DNA of 64,000 nucleotides. Origin: an uncultured Gemmata sp. Its GTDB lineage: Bacteria > Planctomycetota > Planctomycetia > Gemmatales > Gemmataceae. Positions 26,757-35,610 of this stretch are shown piece by piece. Below the pieces are notes generated by a model, which was not told the origin of the DNA, did no database searches, and worked only from the letters and a program-made list of their open reading frames with translations. The stretch is taken from positions 62,001 to 126,000 of the forward strand of contig CALDUT010000020.1 in assembly GCA_937924775.1 (NCBI GenBank), given 5' to 3'. Position numbers and translations under genes: made by a program. Numbering within the stretch: the stretch's first letter is position 1; each line of letters starts with the position of its first letter.

Positions 26757-27461
26757 TCACTCGGAGCCCAAATTCTCAAACAGCGTCGTGCCAATTCGCA
26801 CGAAGGTCGCGCCTTCCTCCACCGCGACTTCAAAATCGTTACTCATACCCATCGACAGTTCCGCCAGCGGCCAGCCGGTGTAAGTCCGCATCGCATCGCG
26901 GAGTTCCCGCAACTTCGCGAAGGTGGGCCGTGTCGCCTGCGGGTCCGGATCGTAGGCGGCCATGGTCATCAATCCATGAATGGTGACGCCAGCCAGGGAC
27001 CGTGCAGCGTCGAACACCGACGGCACTTCCGCGGGGGCGAAGCCGCCCTTGGTCGCTTCGCCACTGCAATTGACTTCAATCAGCACCGGCACGGGAGACC
27101 CCCGTTTCTGCCCGAAGGCATCGAGGGCGGCCAGAAGCCGCAGGCTATCGACGGAGTGAATCCGCGTCACCAGCGGCACGGTACGATCGAGTTTGTTGCG
27201 TTGCAAGTGCCCGATGAGGTGCCAGTTGGCCCCGGGAATGGCCGCAGCCTTCTTCCACAGCTCTTGCGGGCGATTTTCCCCCAGATCCCAAACGCTCAGT
27301 TCCCACGCCAGCGTGGCCACGCGGACCGAAACCGTTTTCGTGACCGCAATGAGCGTTACCGTGGCCGGATCGCGGCCCACTCGGGCGCACGCGGCGGCAA
27401 TCCGATGACGAACCGTGGCGATCCGTTCGGCCAGGAGGTGTTTCAATTCTGTGTCGGTCAT
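26757..27461 (-). CDS. yggS: YggS family PLP homeostasis protein
   Basis: A 234-residue alanine-racemase-like barrel that binds pyridoxal 5'-phosphate without known catalysis; the family helps control PLP and amino-acid balance. The N-terminal strand TVTLIAVTKTVSVRVATLAW holds the PLP lysine (VTKT). LGENRPQELWKKA, WHLIGHLQRNKLDRTV and LSMGMSNDFEVAVEEGATFVRIGT are all standard. The start at 27461 follows the stop of the HIT gene by two bases, so the two genes are probably translated together. Confidence 0.93.
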   Translation of the reverse strand: MTDTELKHLLAERIATVRHRIAAACARVGRDPATVTLIAVTKTVSVRVATLAWELSVWDLGENRPQELWKKAAAIPGANWHLIGHLQRNKLDRTVPLVTRIHSVDSLRLLAALDAFGQKRGSPVPVLIEVNCSGEATKGGFAPAEVPSVFDAARSLAGVTIHGLMTMAAYDPDPQATRPTFAKLRELRDAMRTYTGWPLAELSMGMSNDFEVAVEEGATFVRIGTTLFENLGSE

Positions 27462-27463
27462 GG

Positions 27464-27808
27464 TCAACCGGGGGGCCATGTCATCGCGCGACCGCCCAGC
27501 AGGTGATAATGCAGGTGCGGGACGGTTTGACCACCGTGTTCGTTACAGTTCACCACCAGGCGGTAGCCTTTTATCAGCCCGAAATCCTTCGCCAGCTTCA
27601 CCGCGACCAGTTGCAAGTGGCCGAGCAACGCCTGATCGGCCGCGGTCGCATCGTCGAGGGTGCGAATCTCCTTTTTGGGAATAATCAACACATGCACCGG
27701 GGCTTGCGGCTTGATGTCGTGAAATGCCAGGCACAGTTCATCTTCATAAACAATTTTCGCTGGCAGCGATTTATCGAGAATTTTCAGGAAGATGTTCTCG
27801 CCCATCAT
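27464..27808 (-). CDS. HIT family nucleotide-binding hydrolase
   Basis: A 114-residue Hint-type protein. The C-terminal signature HEHGGQTVPHLHYHLLGG is the histidine triad (HxHxHxx), with the catalytic middle histidine. IFLKILDKSLPAKIVYEDE is the usual N-terminus. GGAGGAAC precedes the ATG at 27808. The family hydrolyses purine phosphoramidates such as AMP-lysine. First gene of a two-gene unit with yggS, and divergent from the RNase HII-like gene across an 86-base gap that should hold both promoters. Confidence 0.93.
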   Translation of the reverse strand: MMGENIFLKILDKSLPAKIVYEDELCLAFHDIKPQAPVHVLIIPKKEIRTLDDATAADQALLGHLQLVAVKLAKDFGLIKGYRLVVNCNEHGGQTVPHLHYHLLGGRAMTWPPG

Positions 27809-27894
27809 GTCGGGTTCCTCCGGAGGGCCATTGCCGTTACCATAGTCGCCACGGTTCGCTCCCCCAAGCCCTGTTCACAAAAGAAAGTCCGTCT

Positions 27895-28830
27895 ATGCCG
27901 TGGGTTGTTGGAATCGACGAAGCGGGTTATGGCCCGAATCTGGGTCCGTTGGTACAAGCGGCTATCGCATTGCCCTTGCCCGAGGACGACCGGGCCGGAT
28001 GGAACACGCTGCACGCGGTGGTTCGCCGCACGCACGAGAAACGCGATCACCGGCTGCTGATCGACGATTCCAAGAAAGTGTATGCCCACGGTGGGCTGGA
28101 GGCCCTCGAAACGGGGGTGTGGTCGCTATGGGGTCAATCCGCCGACACTTTCGCCGAAACTCTTATCAAACAAGAACTTGTAAAAAATACCGATTTACTG
28201 ACGGAACCCTGGTTCGACCCCGCCCTACCGCTGCCGCTGGCCATCGACGGCAAGCGTGTCTGGGACGCCGCGGCCCCCGTGCGTGACGCGATCGGCCCCC
28301 ATTGGCGCGGGGATATTCGCGTCGTAACCACACCGCAGTTCAACCGGATTGTGCAAGAAACGGGTACGAAAGCCGCGGTCTTGAGTCGCGGCTGGATCGC
28401 GTTGATCGAATCGGTGATGGCGCACCTGCCCGACGACGGCCAACCAGTGCATGTCAGTTGCGACAAGCACGGCGGGCGGAACTTCTACGCCACCCTGGTG
28501 CAACAGGCTTTTCCCAATCGCAGGGTCGCTACGGAGATCGAATCGGCCGCGGAAAGCCGGTATCGTGTGGAAGGGGGATCGCGCGAGGTGACCATCACCT
28601 TCCGCCCCCAGGCCGAGGGCGACAGCCTGGCCGTCGCCTGGGCTTCAATGCTATGCAAATATCTGCGGGAGGTCTGCATGCAGCAATTCAACCGGTATTG
28701 GATGGCTCATGTGCCCGGGCTTCGGCCCACGGCGGGCTACCCGGTCGATGCCAAACGCTTCTTCGCGGAGATTCAACCGATCCTAGCGAAGATGGGCTTA
28801 ACACGCGATCAGGTGTGGCGTCAGAAATGA
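27895..28830 (+). CDS. RNase HII-like protein with extended central region
   Basis: A 311-residue protein whose ends match RNase HII but which is about 100 residues longer than usual. The N-terminus VVGIDEAGYGPNLGPLV contains the DEAG catalytic pair (D8, E9). Further acidic residues are seen in SCDKHGGRNFY and in EGDSLAVAWASMLCKYLRE, which lines up with the family segment DS..AVAAASILAK. The middle (about 45-200) is longer and divergent, with a possible substrate-specific insertion. The family cuts RNA in RNA-DNA hybrids; the activity of this variant is untested. Confidence 0.6.
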   Translation: MPWVVGIDEAGYGPNLGPLVQAAIALPLPEDDRAGWNTLHAVVRRTHEKRDHRLLIDDSKKVYAHGGLEALETGVWSLWGQSADTFAETLIKQELVKNTDLLTEPWFDPALPLPLAIDGKRVWDAAAPVRDAIGPHWRGDIRVVTTPQFNRIVQETGTKAAVLSRGWIALIESVMAHLPDDGQPVHVSCDKHGGRNFYATLVQQAFPNRRVATEIESAAESRYRVEGGSREVTITFRPQAEGDSLAVAWASMLCKYLREVCMQQFNRYWMAHVPGLRPTAGYPVDAKRFFAEIQPILAKMGLTRDQVWRQK

Positions 28831-28935
28831 GGCACCCATCACCGGTGGCTTGAGAGAACCCTAACCCCCGCGGGCCGAAAACGCTGCCTGCGACGCACAC
28901 GCTCCGAGGGAAGAAAATCCAGGACCCCTGAGGTC

Positions 28936-31014
28936 CTACTTCTTCTCCTTCGCAGGCTCTTCTTTTTTCGGCTCGGTCTTCTTCGGTTCAACCACCTCCA
29001 AGACCACCGGGGGTGGAGTGACGGCGTAGTCTTTGCCCCCGACTTTGGTGGTGGCCCGCCAGAGAACCGGCGACGGACCGAGCGTGGCATTGCCCGCGAC
29101 GGTCAGGGGAAAGTCCGTTTTCGTTTGTCCTTTGGCAATCGGCTTGGCGGCCGCGGTGATGTTCGGCGGCAAATACAGCGGCGCCAGCGCGATGTCCCCC
29201 TCCGCGCCAGGACCGCGGCTAGCCTCCACAGTCAATTGGCTCGCCTTGCCCTTCTCGACGATCCGCGGATTCGCGTTCAGTGTGAGCGTCAACGGGGGTT
29301 GTTCCAACACCGCCACCGCACACTCGCTGATCAAATGCCACGGCGGGTTGGGCATTCCGCCCCAATTGGCCTTCGCCAAATCGACATACGACGCCAGGCG
29401 AACAATCTCCGCGCCCTCAACAGCCGCACGGCCTTTCACCCAGAAGGAATAAGCCCCGGGTTTTGTTCCAGCCTTGACCATCAGGGGAATGAAAGTGAAG
29501 GTTTGGCCAGCCGGGAGCGTGATGGAACCGCTGACGAGATTATCTTTGTCGAAAATGCTCAATTCAACCGGCCCGGCGAAGCCGTTGAGCCGGTTCACCG
29601 TCGCCATCACCGCGGTTCCGCCGCCAGCTACAGCCTCGTAACGATCGAGCGCTAGCGACACGGTGAAATCCGCTTTCGCGGGTGTCACGGACAGATGGTA
29701 AATCTCATGAGGCCCGTGAAGATAATTCAAATGTTCGCACGCCAGGACATAGTCGCCATCCGCGCCAGGGGTAAACTCAAAGCGGTTGTTCGCGGCCGCC
29801 GGGTTGCTCGCGGCCACTTGGGCTCCCTTCGCATCGAGAATGCGCACAAAGACTTCCGCCGGAGAATTCACCTCGTAGGTGAGGACGTTGACAATCAGTT
29901 TCTCGCCCTTGTTCACCCGAATGCGGAAGTGATCGATATCCTTGGGCTTATCGAACTTCGCCGAAATCCCGCCGGGCACCGGTAGCGGATTGGCCTTGTC
30001 GGGTTGGTCGTTGGGTTCTTGCTCGGTTAACTCCGGCCATTCGGAGGCTTGCACCAGAACCGGCCAGCCGGGAAGCCCCTCCGCACGGCGGCGGGGGACA
30101 ATCGGTATCGCGGTGGTTTCTATTCCACTGGGAAAGGAGACTTCAACCGGCGGTAATTCATCCGGCCCGGCAAAGCCGACCTTCGCCGCTTGGCCCGAGC
30201 TAACGGCCAAGGGGAACGCGGTGGTGGCCGCGGGGAAATCGCCGATCCGCAAGCGGTAGGTGAAGTCGGCTCCACCGCGGTAGGTGGTGTCGCGCACTTC
30301 AACGAGGAATTCCCCCGCTTCTCGGAAGGTGTGGGTCAGCCGGCAATCGCCCTGCAAACCCGGTGTATCGTCGGCATACAACTCAATCAGTTCGCGTTGC
30401 GTTTTGGCGTCGTGCAGAACAATGATCGGATCAAGGGGCGAACCGATCCGGCGGGCTAGCACTTCGAAGGTGAGGCGCTGGTTGGCCGTCACTTTCACCT
30501 GGTAAAATTCGGAGGCTTCGTTAGCAATCGTCCCACTGACAACACAAGGAATGGTGACCGCCTGGGCCGTGGCCTTCGTGCGATTGTTGCCGTTCGAGGC
30601 GATCAGCGGAAGCGTATCGACCACAAAAGGCCGAGCATTCGAAACACCCTGTTTCGTCGCAACACGAAGCGAATACAATCCGACCGGGCATTTCTCATCA
30701 ACTTTCACTTTCACGCGGAGTTTGCCCGCGTCGGTACCATTCTGATGATCCGTCGGAATACTGACGGTGGCGGGGGCGTTCAGCATCACTGCGGTGGGTC
30801 CTGCGAGATTGGCGCCGGTGAGAGTCAGTTCCACTTCCTCCCCGGGCTTGACTCCCAGATTCGCCGGGGTGGTGAGAGTAGGGGCTTGCGGGGCGGCGGC
30901 GACCGCGGGAGCTTTCGGCTGCGACTGCACCTCGCGGGTGTCGAGCGATACCACAGCGACCAATCCACCCACAAATCCGGTCAGTGCGAGGATCCTACCA
31001 ACCAAACGGGACAT
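28936..31014 (-). CDS. secreted PPC (pre-peptidase C-terminal) and IPT-like domain protein
   Basis: A 692-residue exported protein. The signal region is RILALTGFVGGLVAVVSLD. Residues about 45-135 form an IPT/TIG-like Ig fold (NLGVKPGEEVELTLTGANLA). Around 150-260 and 335-455 are PPC-type modules (e.g. NEASEFYQVKVTANQRLTFE and DIDHFRIRVNKGEKLIVNVL), known to accompany secreted proteases. Beta-rich repeats fill the rest, and the C-terminus is lysine/glutamate-rich (KKTEPKKEEPAKEKK). No catalytic domain is visible. GAGGTGG lies just before the ATG. Probably a cell-surface binding protein. Confidence 0.75.
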   Translation of the reverse strand: MSRLVGRILALTGFVGGLVAVVSLDTREVQSQPKAPAVAAAPQAPTLTTPANLGVKPGEEVELTLTGANLAGPTAVMLNAPATVSIPTDHQNGTDAGKLRVKVKVDEKCPVGLYSLRVATKQGVSNARPFVVDTLPLIASNGNNRTKATAQAVTIPCVVSGTIANEASEFYQVKVTANQRLTFEVLARRIGSPLDPIIVLHDAKTQRELIELYADDTPGLQGDCRLTHTFREAGEFLVEVRDTTYRGGADFTYRLRIGDFPAATTAFPLAVSSGQAAKVGFAGPDELPPVEVSFPSGIETTAIPIVPRRRAEGLPGWPVLVQASEWPELTEQEPNDQPDKANPLPVPGGISAKFDKPKDIDHFRIRVNKGEKLIVNVLTYEVNSPAEVFVRILDAKGAQVAASNPAAANNRFEFTPGADGDYVLACEHLNYLHGPHEIYHLSVTPAKADFTVSLALDRYEAVAGGGTAVMATVNRLNGFAGPVELSIFDKDNLVSGSITLPAGQTFTFIPLMVKAGTKPGAYSFWVKGRAAVEGAEIVRLASYVDLAKANWGGMPNPPWHLISECAVAVLEQPPLTLTLNANPRIVEKGKASQLTVEASRGPGAEGDIALAPLYLPPNITAAAKPIAKGQTKTDFPLTVAGNATLGPSPVLWRATTKVGGKDYAVTPPPVVLEVVEPKKTEPKKEEPAKEKK

Positions 31015-31261
31015 GCCACCACCTCAGTAGGGGAGTGTAATTCCAGGCGGGTTGTGCCCGATGATACCGCGAAAAGGGGATTTCGGCCAGATTCTCTGAG
31101 AAAGGATTCTTCGTGCGAAAAATCGTCGCGGGGGGTTGGGTGAAACTGCGTCGCTGCGTCAGTTTCCACAGTCCGCGATGAGCCAAGATCGCCCGCTGGA
31201 GGAGCCATCAACCGCTTCGGCCCAAGCGGTTGATAAGCCCGACGGCATTCAACCCACAGGG

Positions 31262-31705
31262 TCAACGCGTGGCCACTTCGTGAGACGGCATCGGTGGAGG
31301 CACGGAATTGGGCAAGTAAAAGACGCCCGTGACAACCGTTCCTATCCACAGAATGAGGAACAACCCCGACAGGGCCCGGTGGGTAGCCCCATGGTGGTAG
31401 CGGCCCGTGTACATCATCGCAGCCAGGATCATGGTGGCGGGAACCGAAAAGCACAAATGAACTAGCAATGGCTGCCGATAAGGGCCGGCCGGGTCAAAGA
31501 ACTCGGCCGATAGGTGGGGCCAAACGATGCGCACCACAACTTCCAACCCAAAAACGGTGGTCACGGCCAGAAGAAAGAAGATTGTGTTGAGTTTCCCGTG
31601 GAGCGTTCGTCGCCCCAAGGCGAGTGCGACCAGAGCTGCGGCCAATAAGACGGTTACGGCCAGTACAGCACCCTGCAACAGGGTGATCAGAAGCGGAGCG
31701 GTCAT
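31262..31705 (-). CDS. DUF420 family membrane protein
   Basis: A 147-residue protein with four predicted membrane helices, starting TAPLLITLLQGAVLAVTVLLAA and including KLNTIFFLLAVTTVFGLEVV, VHLCFSVPATMILAAMMYTG and HRALSGLFLILWIGTVVTGV. The conserved histidines in LLVHLCF and YTGRYHHGATHRA fit DUF420, a family near cytochrome oxidase assembly genes in other bacteria. GGAGGAG lies about ten bases before the ATG at 31705. It lies downstream of cheX on the same strand, 114 bases away, but probably is not functionally part of the chemosensory cluster. Confidence 0.75.
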   Translation of the reverse strand: MTAPLLITLLQGAVLAVTVLLAAALVALALGRRTLHGKLNTIFFLLAVTTVFGLEVVVRIVWPHLSAEFFDPAGPYRQPLLVHLCFSVPATMILAAMMYTGRYHHGATHRALSGLFLILWIGTVVTGVFYLPNSVPPPMPSHEVATR

Positions 31706-31819
31706 CGTGTTGTCAACTCCTCCCAGGCGATTCGATGGCGTGGATATTCTCAATCGGTCCGATGCTTGACTATGAGGCCATCTTCACGATCGGTTGGGTG
31801 TGGGGCACAGTGTGTATCG

Positions 31820-32350
31820 TCACGATCCATGGGACGCGGGGCTATTAGCGAGGGGAGCGGGTATCTGAGCTTTGACAAGTTGAACCCAGAAGATCCCATC
31901 GGCGCTGGTGAAGGCCATGCGGGTGGTTGCGACCCCTGAGGGCACCAACAGCGACAGATTCGTACCACGAACCACTGTGGGCAACGACATTTGCGCAGAG
32001 ATGCCGTGACGATCGAGCCGGGCACAAATCCCGCCGGCGATCACATTCACCACCTCGCCGACCAGGTCGCCCAGATCGGAGCTCTCGGGGGGAATTTCAA
32101 AACCCGCGAACGCTTTGGCCAAAGCCACGGCCCCCGTCGCGGGGAAAATCATGGAAAAGGCCCAGGCGATGTCGCCCACAAACGAGATCGTACTCATGAT
32201 CTCGCCTTCGGGCCGTTCTGGCAGGGGCTGGGTCTGCTCTTCGGCCTTTAAGCCACAGAAGGATTGGAAGAACTCAACGGTGGCGTCGCGGACCGCGGTA
32301 CTAATCACCGTCGGAAACGGAGCCGCGGGAGGAGTCAGGAGTGGAGCCAT
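31820..32350 (-). CDS. cheX: CheX-like CheY-P phosphatase
   Basis: A 176-residue protein in the CheC/CheX family. FQSFCGLKAEEQTQPLPE opens the fold and SDLGDLVGEVVNVIAGGICA is the phosphatase signature, with the E and N residues (xxExxN) used by the family to dephosphorylate CheY-P. MSTISFVGDIAWAFSMIF is the typical preceding sheet. No Shine-Dalgarno sequence stands before either the ATG at 32350 or the GTG at 32398. Last gene of the chemosensory cluster, 64 bases after a CheY-like gene, so it likely resets that receiver. Confidence 0.8.
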   Translation of the reverse strand: MAPLLTPPAAPFPTVISTAVRDATVEFFQSFCGLKAEEQTQPLPERPEGEIMSTISFVGDIAWAFSMIFPATGAVALAKAFAGFEIPPESSDLGDLVGEVVNVIAGGICARLDRHGISAQMSLPTVVRGTNLSLLVPSGVATTRMAFTSADGIFWVQLVKAQIPAPLANSPASHGS

Positions 32351-32414
32351 GGTTGGAGGATTCGCGGTACTCTCAGGAGCTGCACAAAATCTGTACACTT
32401 TAACACACTGGTCA

Positions 32415-32861
32415 TTATCCGAACAGACGCGAGAAGAAACCCTCCTTCGGCTGGGCGGACGCGGTCTTCGCGGTGAGAACCTTGTTGATAACTCGCTCCA
32501 GCTTCATGCGCATGTCTTCGTGAGTAAACGGCTTGCAGATGTAAGCATCGGCCCCGGCCTGGGCAAGCGCCTCTTCAATTTTTGTGACAGTTTGTTCACT
32601 GGTCACCATGACCATCGGTACATGGAAGGCATCGCCGCGGGCGCGGGCTTTGCGGATGAATTCCACACCCGTCATATTGGGCATGTTCCAATCGACAAAG
32701 CAAATGTCGATCGCCGCCGGGCTGAACTTGGCTAAGGCATCGGCCCCATCGACCGCCTCGACAAACTCGAATTCCGCCAAGCGAGCTTTGCGGAGAGCAT
32801 TCATCACCATATTCCGCATGACGTTCGAATCATCGATCACCAAGGCACGCAAGGCACTCAT
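32415..32861 (-). CDS. CheY-like response regulator
   Basis: A 148-residue receiver protein. Acidic pair in VIDDSNVMRN, phospho-acceptor aspartate in ICFVDWNMPNMTG, threonine in MVMVTSEQT and lysine in YICKPFTHED. A short tail of about 20 residues (TASAQPKEGFFSRLFG) follows the receiver, unlike the bare 120-residue CheY. AGGAGGAG is four bases before the ATG at 32861. It lies between cheB and cheX, as expected of a chemotaxis output protein. Confidence 0.92.
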   Translation of the reverse strand: MSALRALVIDDSNVMRNMVMNALRKARLAEFEFVEAVDGADALAKFSPAAIDICFVDWNMPNMTGVEFIRKARARGDAFHVPMVMVTSEQTVTKIEEALAQAGADAYICKPFTHEDMRMKLERVINKVLTAKTASAQPKEGFFSRLFG

Positions 32862-32977
32862 CGTCTCCTCCTGCATGGATCATGGGCCAACGAGCAATAG
32901 GCTCAATTCGTGACAACCATAATTGACAAATACTCGTCGTGCAATTCTATCAACAAGGGTTTAACATTTTCCCCGCA

Positions 32978-34009
32978 TCACTTCGCGGCGGCCAGTTGCA
33001 GCAACGCATGCGGGATGCGTTCGAGAGGTAACACCTGCTCCGCCGCGCCGCACGCGATCGCTTCTTTCGGCATACCAAAGACCACACAGGTGCTTTCGTC
33101 CTGGGCGATGGTGCGGGCCCCAGCGCGGCGCATGGCCAGAAGACCGCGGGCCCCATCGTTGCCCATGCCTGTGAGAATGGCCCCCACGGCATTCGCTCCC
33201 AGGTGTTGAGCGCAAGACTCGAACAGCACATCGACCGACGGACGATGGCGGTTGACCGGTGGCCCACTTTCCACGCGAACAACGACCGTGGTTCCACTGC
33301 GTACGACCCGCAGATGAAAGTTGCCCGGGGCGATGAGGGCATGCCCCGGTAGGACGCGATCGTTGTCTTTGGCTTCTGCAACCCGGATGGCACAGTTTTT
33401 GTCCAAGCGAGCCGCGAAGGATTTGGTAAAGCCCTCGGGCATATGAATGACCGCGACAACCCCCGGGGCATCGGCGGGCAAGGCCCCCAGCATGGCGGCG
33501 ATGGCTTCGCAACCACCGGTGGAGGCCCCGATGGCGATCACTTTGTGCGTGGTTCGAAAACCGCAGGACGCGATGCGGTGCGGTCGCGGTGGCGAGCCGA
33601 CCTGGGGCCGAGCGCGGGCCGCGGCTTTCACCTTGGTGATGATCTCCCGCGCGTGGGCCATCGTGCCCGTGAGGATGTCCAATTTCGGTTTGGTGACGAA
33701 ATCAACCGCTCCCAACTCTAGTGCACGGAAGGTGGTTTCACTGTTTTGTTCCGTCAAGGACGAGACCATCACCACCGGCAGCGGGCGGAAGGCCAACAAT
33801 TTTTCCAGAAACGTCAAACCGTCCATACGGGGCATTTCGACATCAAGTGTCAGTACGTCGGGGTTGGTTTGTTGGATCTTGTCCCAAGCGACGTAAGGGT
33901 TGGGAGCGGTCCCCACCACTTCGAGCTCGGAATCGGCGGACAGCACATCGGTTAGAACCTGACGCATTAGCGCCGAGTCGTCGACGATCAATACTTTCGT
34001 TTTGCTCAC
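32978..34009 (-). CDS. cheB: chemotaxis methylesterase/glutaminase CheB
   Basis: A 343-residue two-domain enzyme. The receiver (1-120) has [15 protein letters not shown] and aspartate in [14 protein letters not shown]. The methylesterase domain (about 155-340) has the catalytic triad in [11 protein letters not shown] (Ser), [11 protein letters not shown] (His) and [11 protein letters not shown] (Asp). It demethylates and deamidates receptor glutamates. Starts with GTG, with GAGGGAGG seven bases upstream, and lies 12 bases after the cheR-cheD stop, so co-translation is likely. Confidence 0.97.
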   Translation of the reverse strand: MSKTKVLIVDDSALMRQVLTDVLSADSELEVVGTAPNPYVAWDKIQQTNPDVLTLDVEMPRMDGLTFLEKLLAFRPLPVVMVSSLTEQNSETTFRALELGAVDFVTKPKLDILTGTMAHAREIITKVKAAARARPQVGSPPRPHRIASCGFRTTHKVIAIGASTGGCEAIAAMLGALPADAPGVVAVIHMPEGFTKSFAARLDKNCAIRVAEAKDNDRVLPGHALIAPGNFHLRVVRSGTTVVVRVESGPPVNRHRPSVDVLFESCAQHLGANAVGAILTGMGNDGARGLLAMRRAGARTIAQDESTCVVFGMPKEAIACGAAEQVLPLERIPHALLQLAAAK

Positions 34010-34021
34010 ACCCGGCCTCCC

Positions 34022-35524
34022 TCAAAAGAGCGTGATCTGATCGTCTGGGGGCGCGGCGATGCGCGTTTCGAGTTCCTGGCCAAACGCTTCTTCCTGGCGG
34101 AGAATCGCGGTGAGATCGGTGGGAGCGAGCGGTTTGGCCCAGGCTTGGCCGGTGTCGGGGCGAAAACGCACGATCAACCCCCGGGTCCCACCCAAACACT
34201 GGGCGTCGATCGGGATGCCTTCGGTGGTCAAAAACTTTTGCACAAACTCGCTATTGCGAGCGCCGATATTGAGCCGTTCCAACGCCACGTTGAGAACTTT
34301 TGCCCCCCCGAAGACCTTGGCCCGCAGCCGGTGCCGTTGGCCGCCGTGTTTCATGATGGCGGTGATGAGCATTTCCATGGCATGAACCCCGTAGCGGGTG
34401 TTGGTTCCTTCGTCGGAACTGCCAGGCAAGGAGAAGTGGTTCATGCCGCCGATACCGGTTTCCGGATCGTATAAACACGCCGCGACACACGAGCCGAGGA
34501 GGGTTTTGAGAATCGCCGGTTGCTTGGCCGTCTTCACATCGCCCAAAATCAGGCTGTATTCGGGTAGTTGGGATTCCGGGGCCGAACGTACGGATCTGGT
34601 GAGGGGTTGGGTGAAACGGAGTAACCGCGGTGGGGGGGGCGTGTCTTCGGGGGCCCGCAAATAGTAGATGGTTCCTCCGAGGGGGTGATAGTGTTCGGCC
34701 AGCCAGTGAATATTTTCAGAATGACCGAGAAACAAATAGCCGCCGGGAACGAGATACCGCGTGAATCGCTCCAGAATGCGGTTCTGGGTGGGGCGATCAA
34801 AATAAATCATCACATTGCGGCAGAAAATCGCGTCGAATGTGGTATGAAGGGGCCAATCATCGCTCATCAGATTGATTTGGCAGAATTTCACTCGGCTGCG
34901 CAGCTCAGGCTTAACCGCGACTTGCCCGCGTCGGGCCCCTTGGCCGCGGAGAAAGTACTTGCGTCGCCACGCCTCGGGCACTGTGCTGATCCGTTCTTCC
35001 GGGTAGATACCCTGTTGGGCTTTCGCCAGTACGTCGGTGTCGATGTCGGAGGCCAGAATGTGGGCGTCCCAGCCTTGGGACGGGGGGCAATACTCAGCCA
35101 GGATCATCGCGAGAGTGTAGGGTTCTTCCCCGGTGGAGCAGGCACAACTCCAGATCCGCAGCCGGCGGCTCCCGTGGGCCCGCCGCGCCGGGATGAGCTG
35201 ATCGCGGAGGAAGTCGAAGTGATGAGGTTCGCGAAAAAAATCGGTCTTATTCGTCGTCAGACAGTTGATAAACTCCTGGCGTTCCTCTTTTCCGATTGCC
35301 TCATCGTGTAGGAGATGATAATATTCAGTGAACGAGTGTATCCCATGCCGCCGGAGGCGTTTGGCCAGCCGGGCACAGACCATGTTCCGTTTGGAGGAAC
35401 TCAGAGCAATACCGGTCCAATCGTAGAGGAGGTCGCGGAAGGCTTGGAATTCCGCCTCGCGAAGCGTTATGCCGAAGGCGGCATCGTCGTCGGCAGCAGA
35501 TTGCGGTTTCACCGTTACCACCAT
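34022..35524 (-). CDS. CheR-CheD fusion protein (receptor methyltransferase plus deamidase)
   Basis: A 500-residue fusion. Residues about 15-290 are CheR: the N-terminal helical domain (FQAFRDLLYDWTGIALSSSK), the SAM site in RIWSCACSTGEEPYTLAM, and FDAIFCRNVMIYFDRPTQ. After a proline-rich linker, about 325-480 form CheD, with the catalytic cysteine in LKTLLGSCVAACLYDP (about 346) and histidine in GGMNHFSLPG (about 363). CheR methylates and CheD deamidates the same receptor residues. The ATG at 35524 is preferred, without a strong ribosome-binding site. A single continuous frame links the two halves; no stop or frameshift is seen. Confidence 0.93.
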   Translation of the reverse strand: MVVTVKPQSAADDDAAFGITLREAEFQAFRDLLYDWTGIALSSSKRNMVCARLAKRLRRHGIHSFTEYYHLLHDEAIGKEERQEFINCLTTNKTDFFREPHHFDFLRDQLIPARRAHGSRRLRIWSCACSTGEEPYTLAMILAEYCPPSQGWDAHILASDIDTDVLAKAQQGIYPEERISTVPEAWRRKYFLRGQGARRGQVAVKPELRSRVKFCQINLMSDDWPLHTTFDAIFCRNVMIYFDRPTQNRILERFTRYLVPGGYLFLGHSENIHWLAEHYHPLGGTIYYLRAPEDTPPPPRLLRFTQPLTRSVRSAPESQLPEYSLILGDVKTAKQPAILKTLLGSCVAACLYDPETGIGGMNHFSLPGSSDEGTNTRYGVHAMEMLITAIMKHGGQRHRLRAKVFGGAKVLNVALERLNIGARNSEFVQKFLTTEGIPIDAQCLGGTRGLIVRFRPDTGQAWAKPLAPTDLTAILRQEEAFGQELETRIAAPPDDQITLF

Positions 35525-35610
35525 GGTTGTTGAGTAAGACGTTGGGATTTTGCAAACCCTAGGTGTGGCGCGATCCGGCCAGACCGCGCTACCCACGGGA
35601 GGTTGACCGA

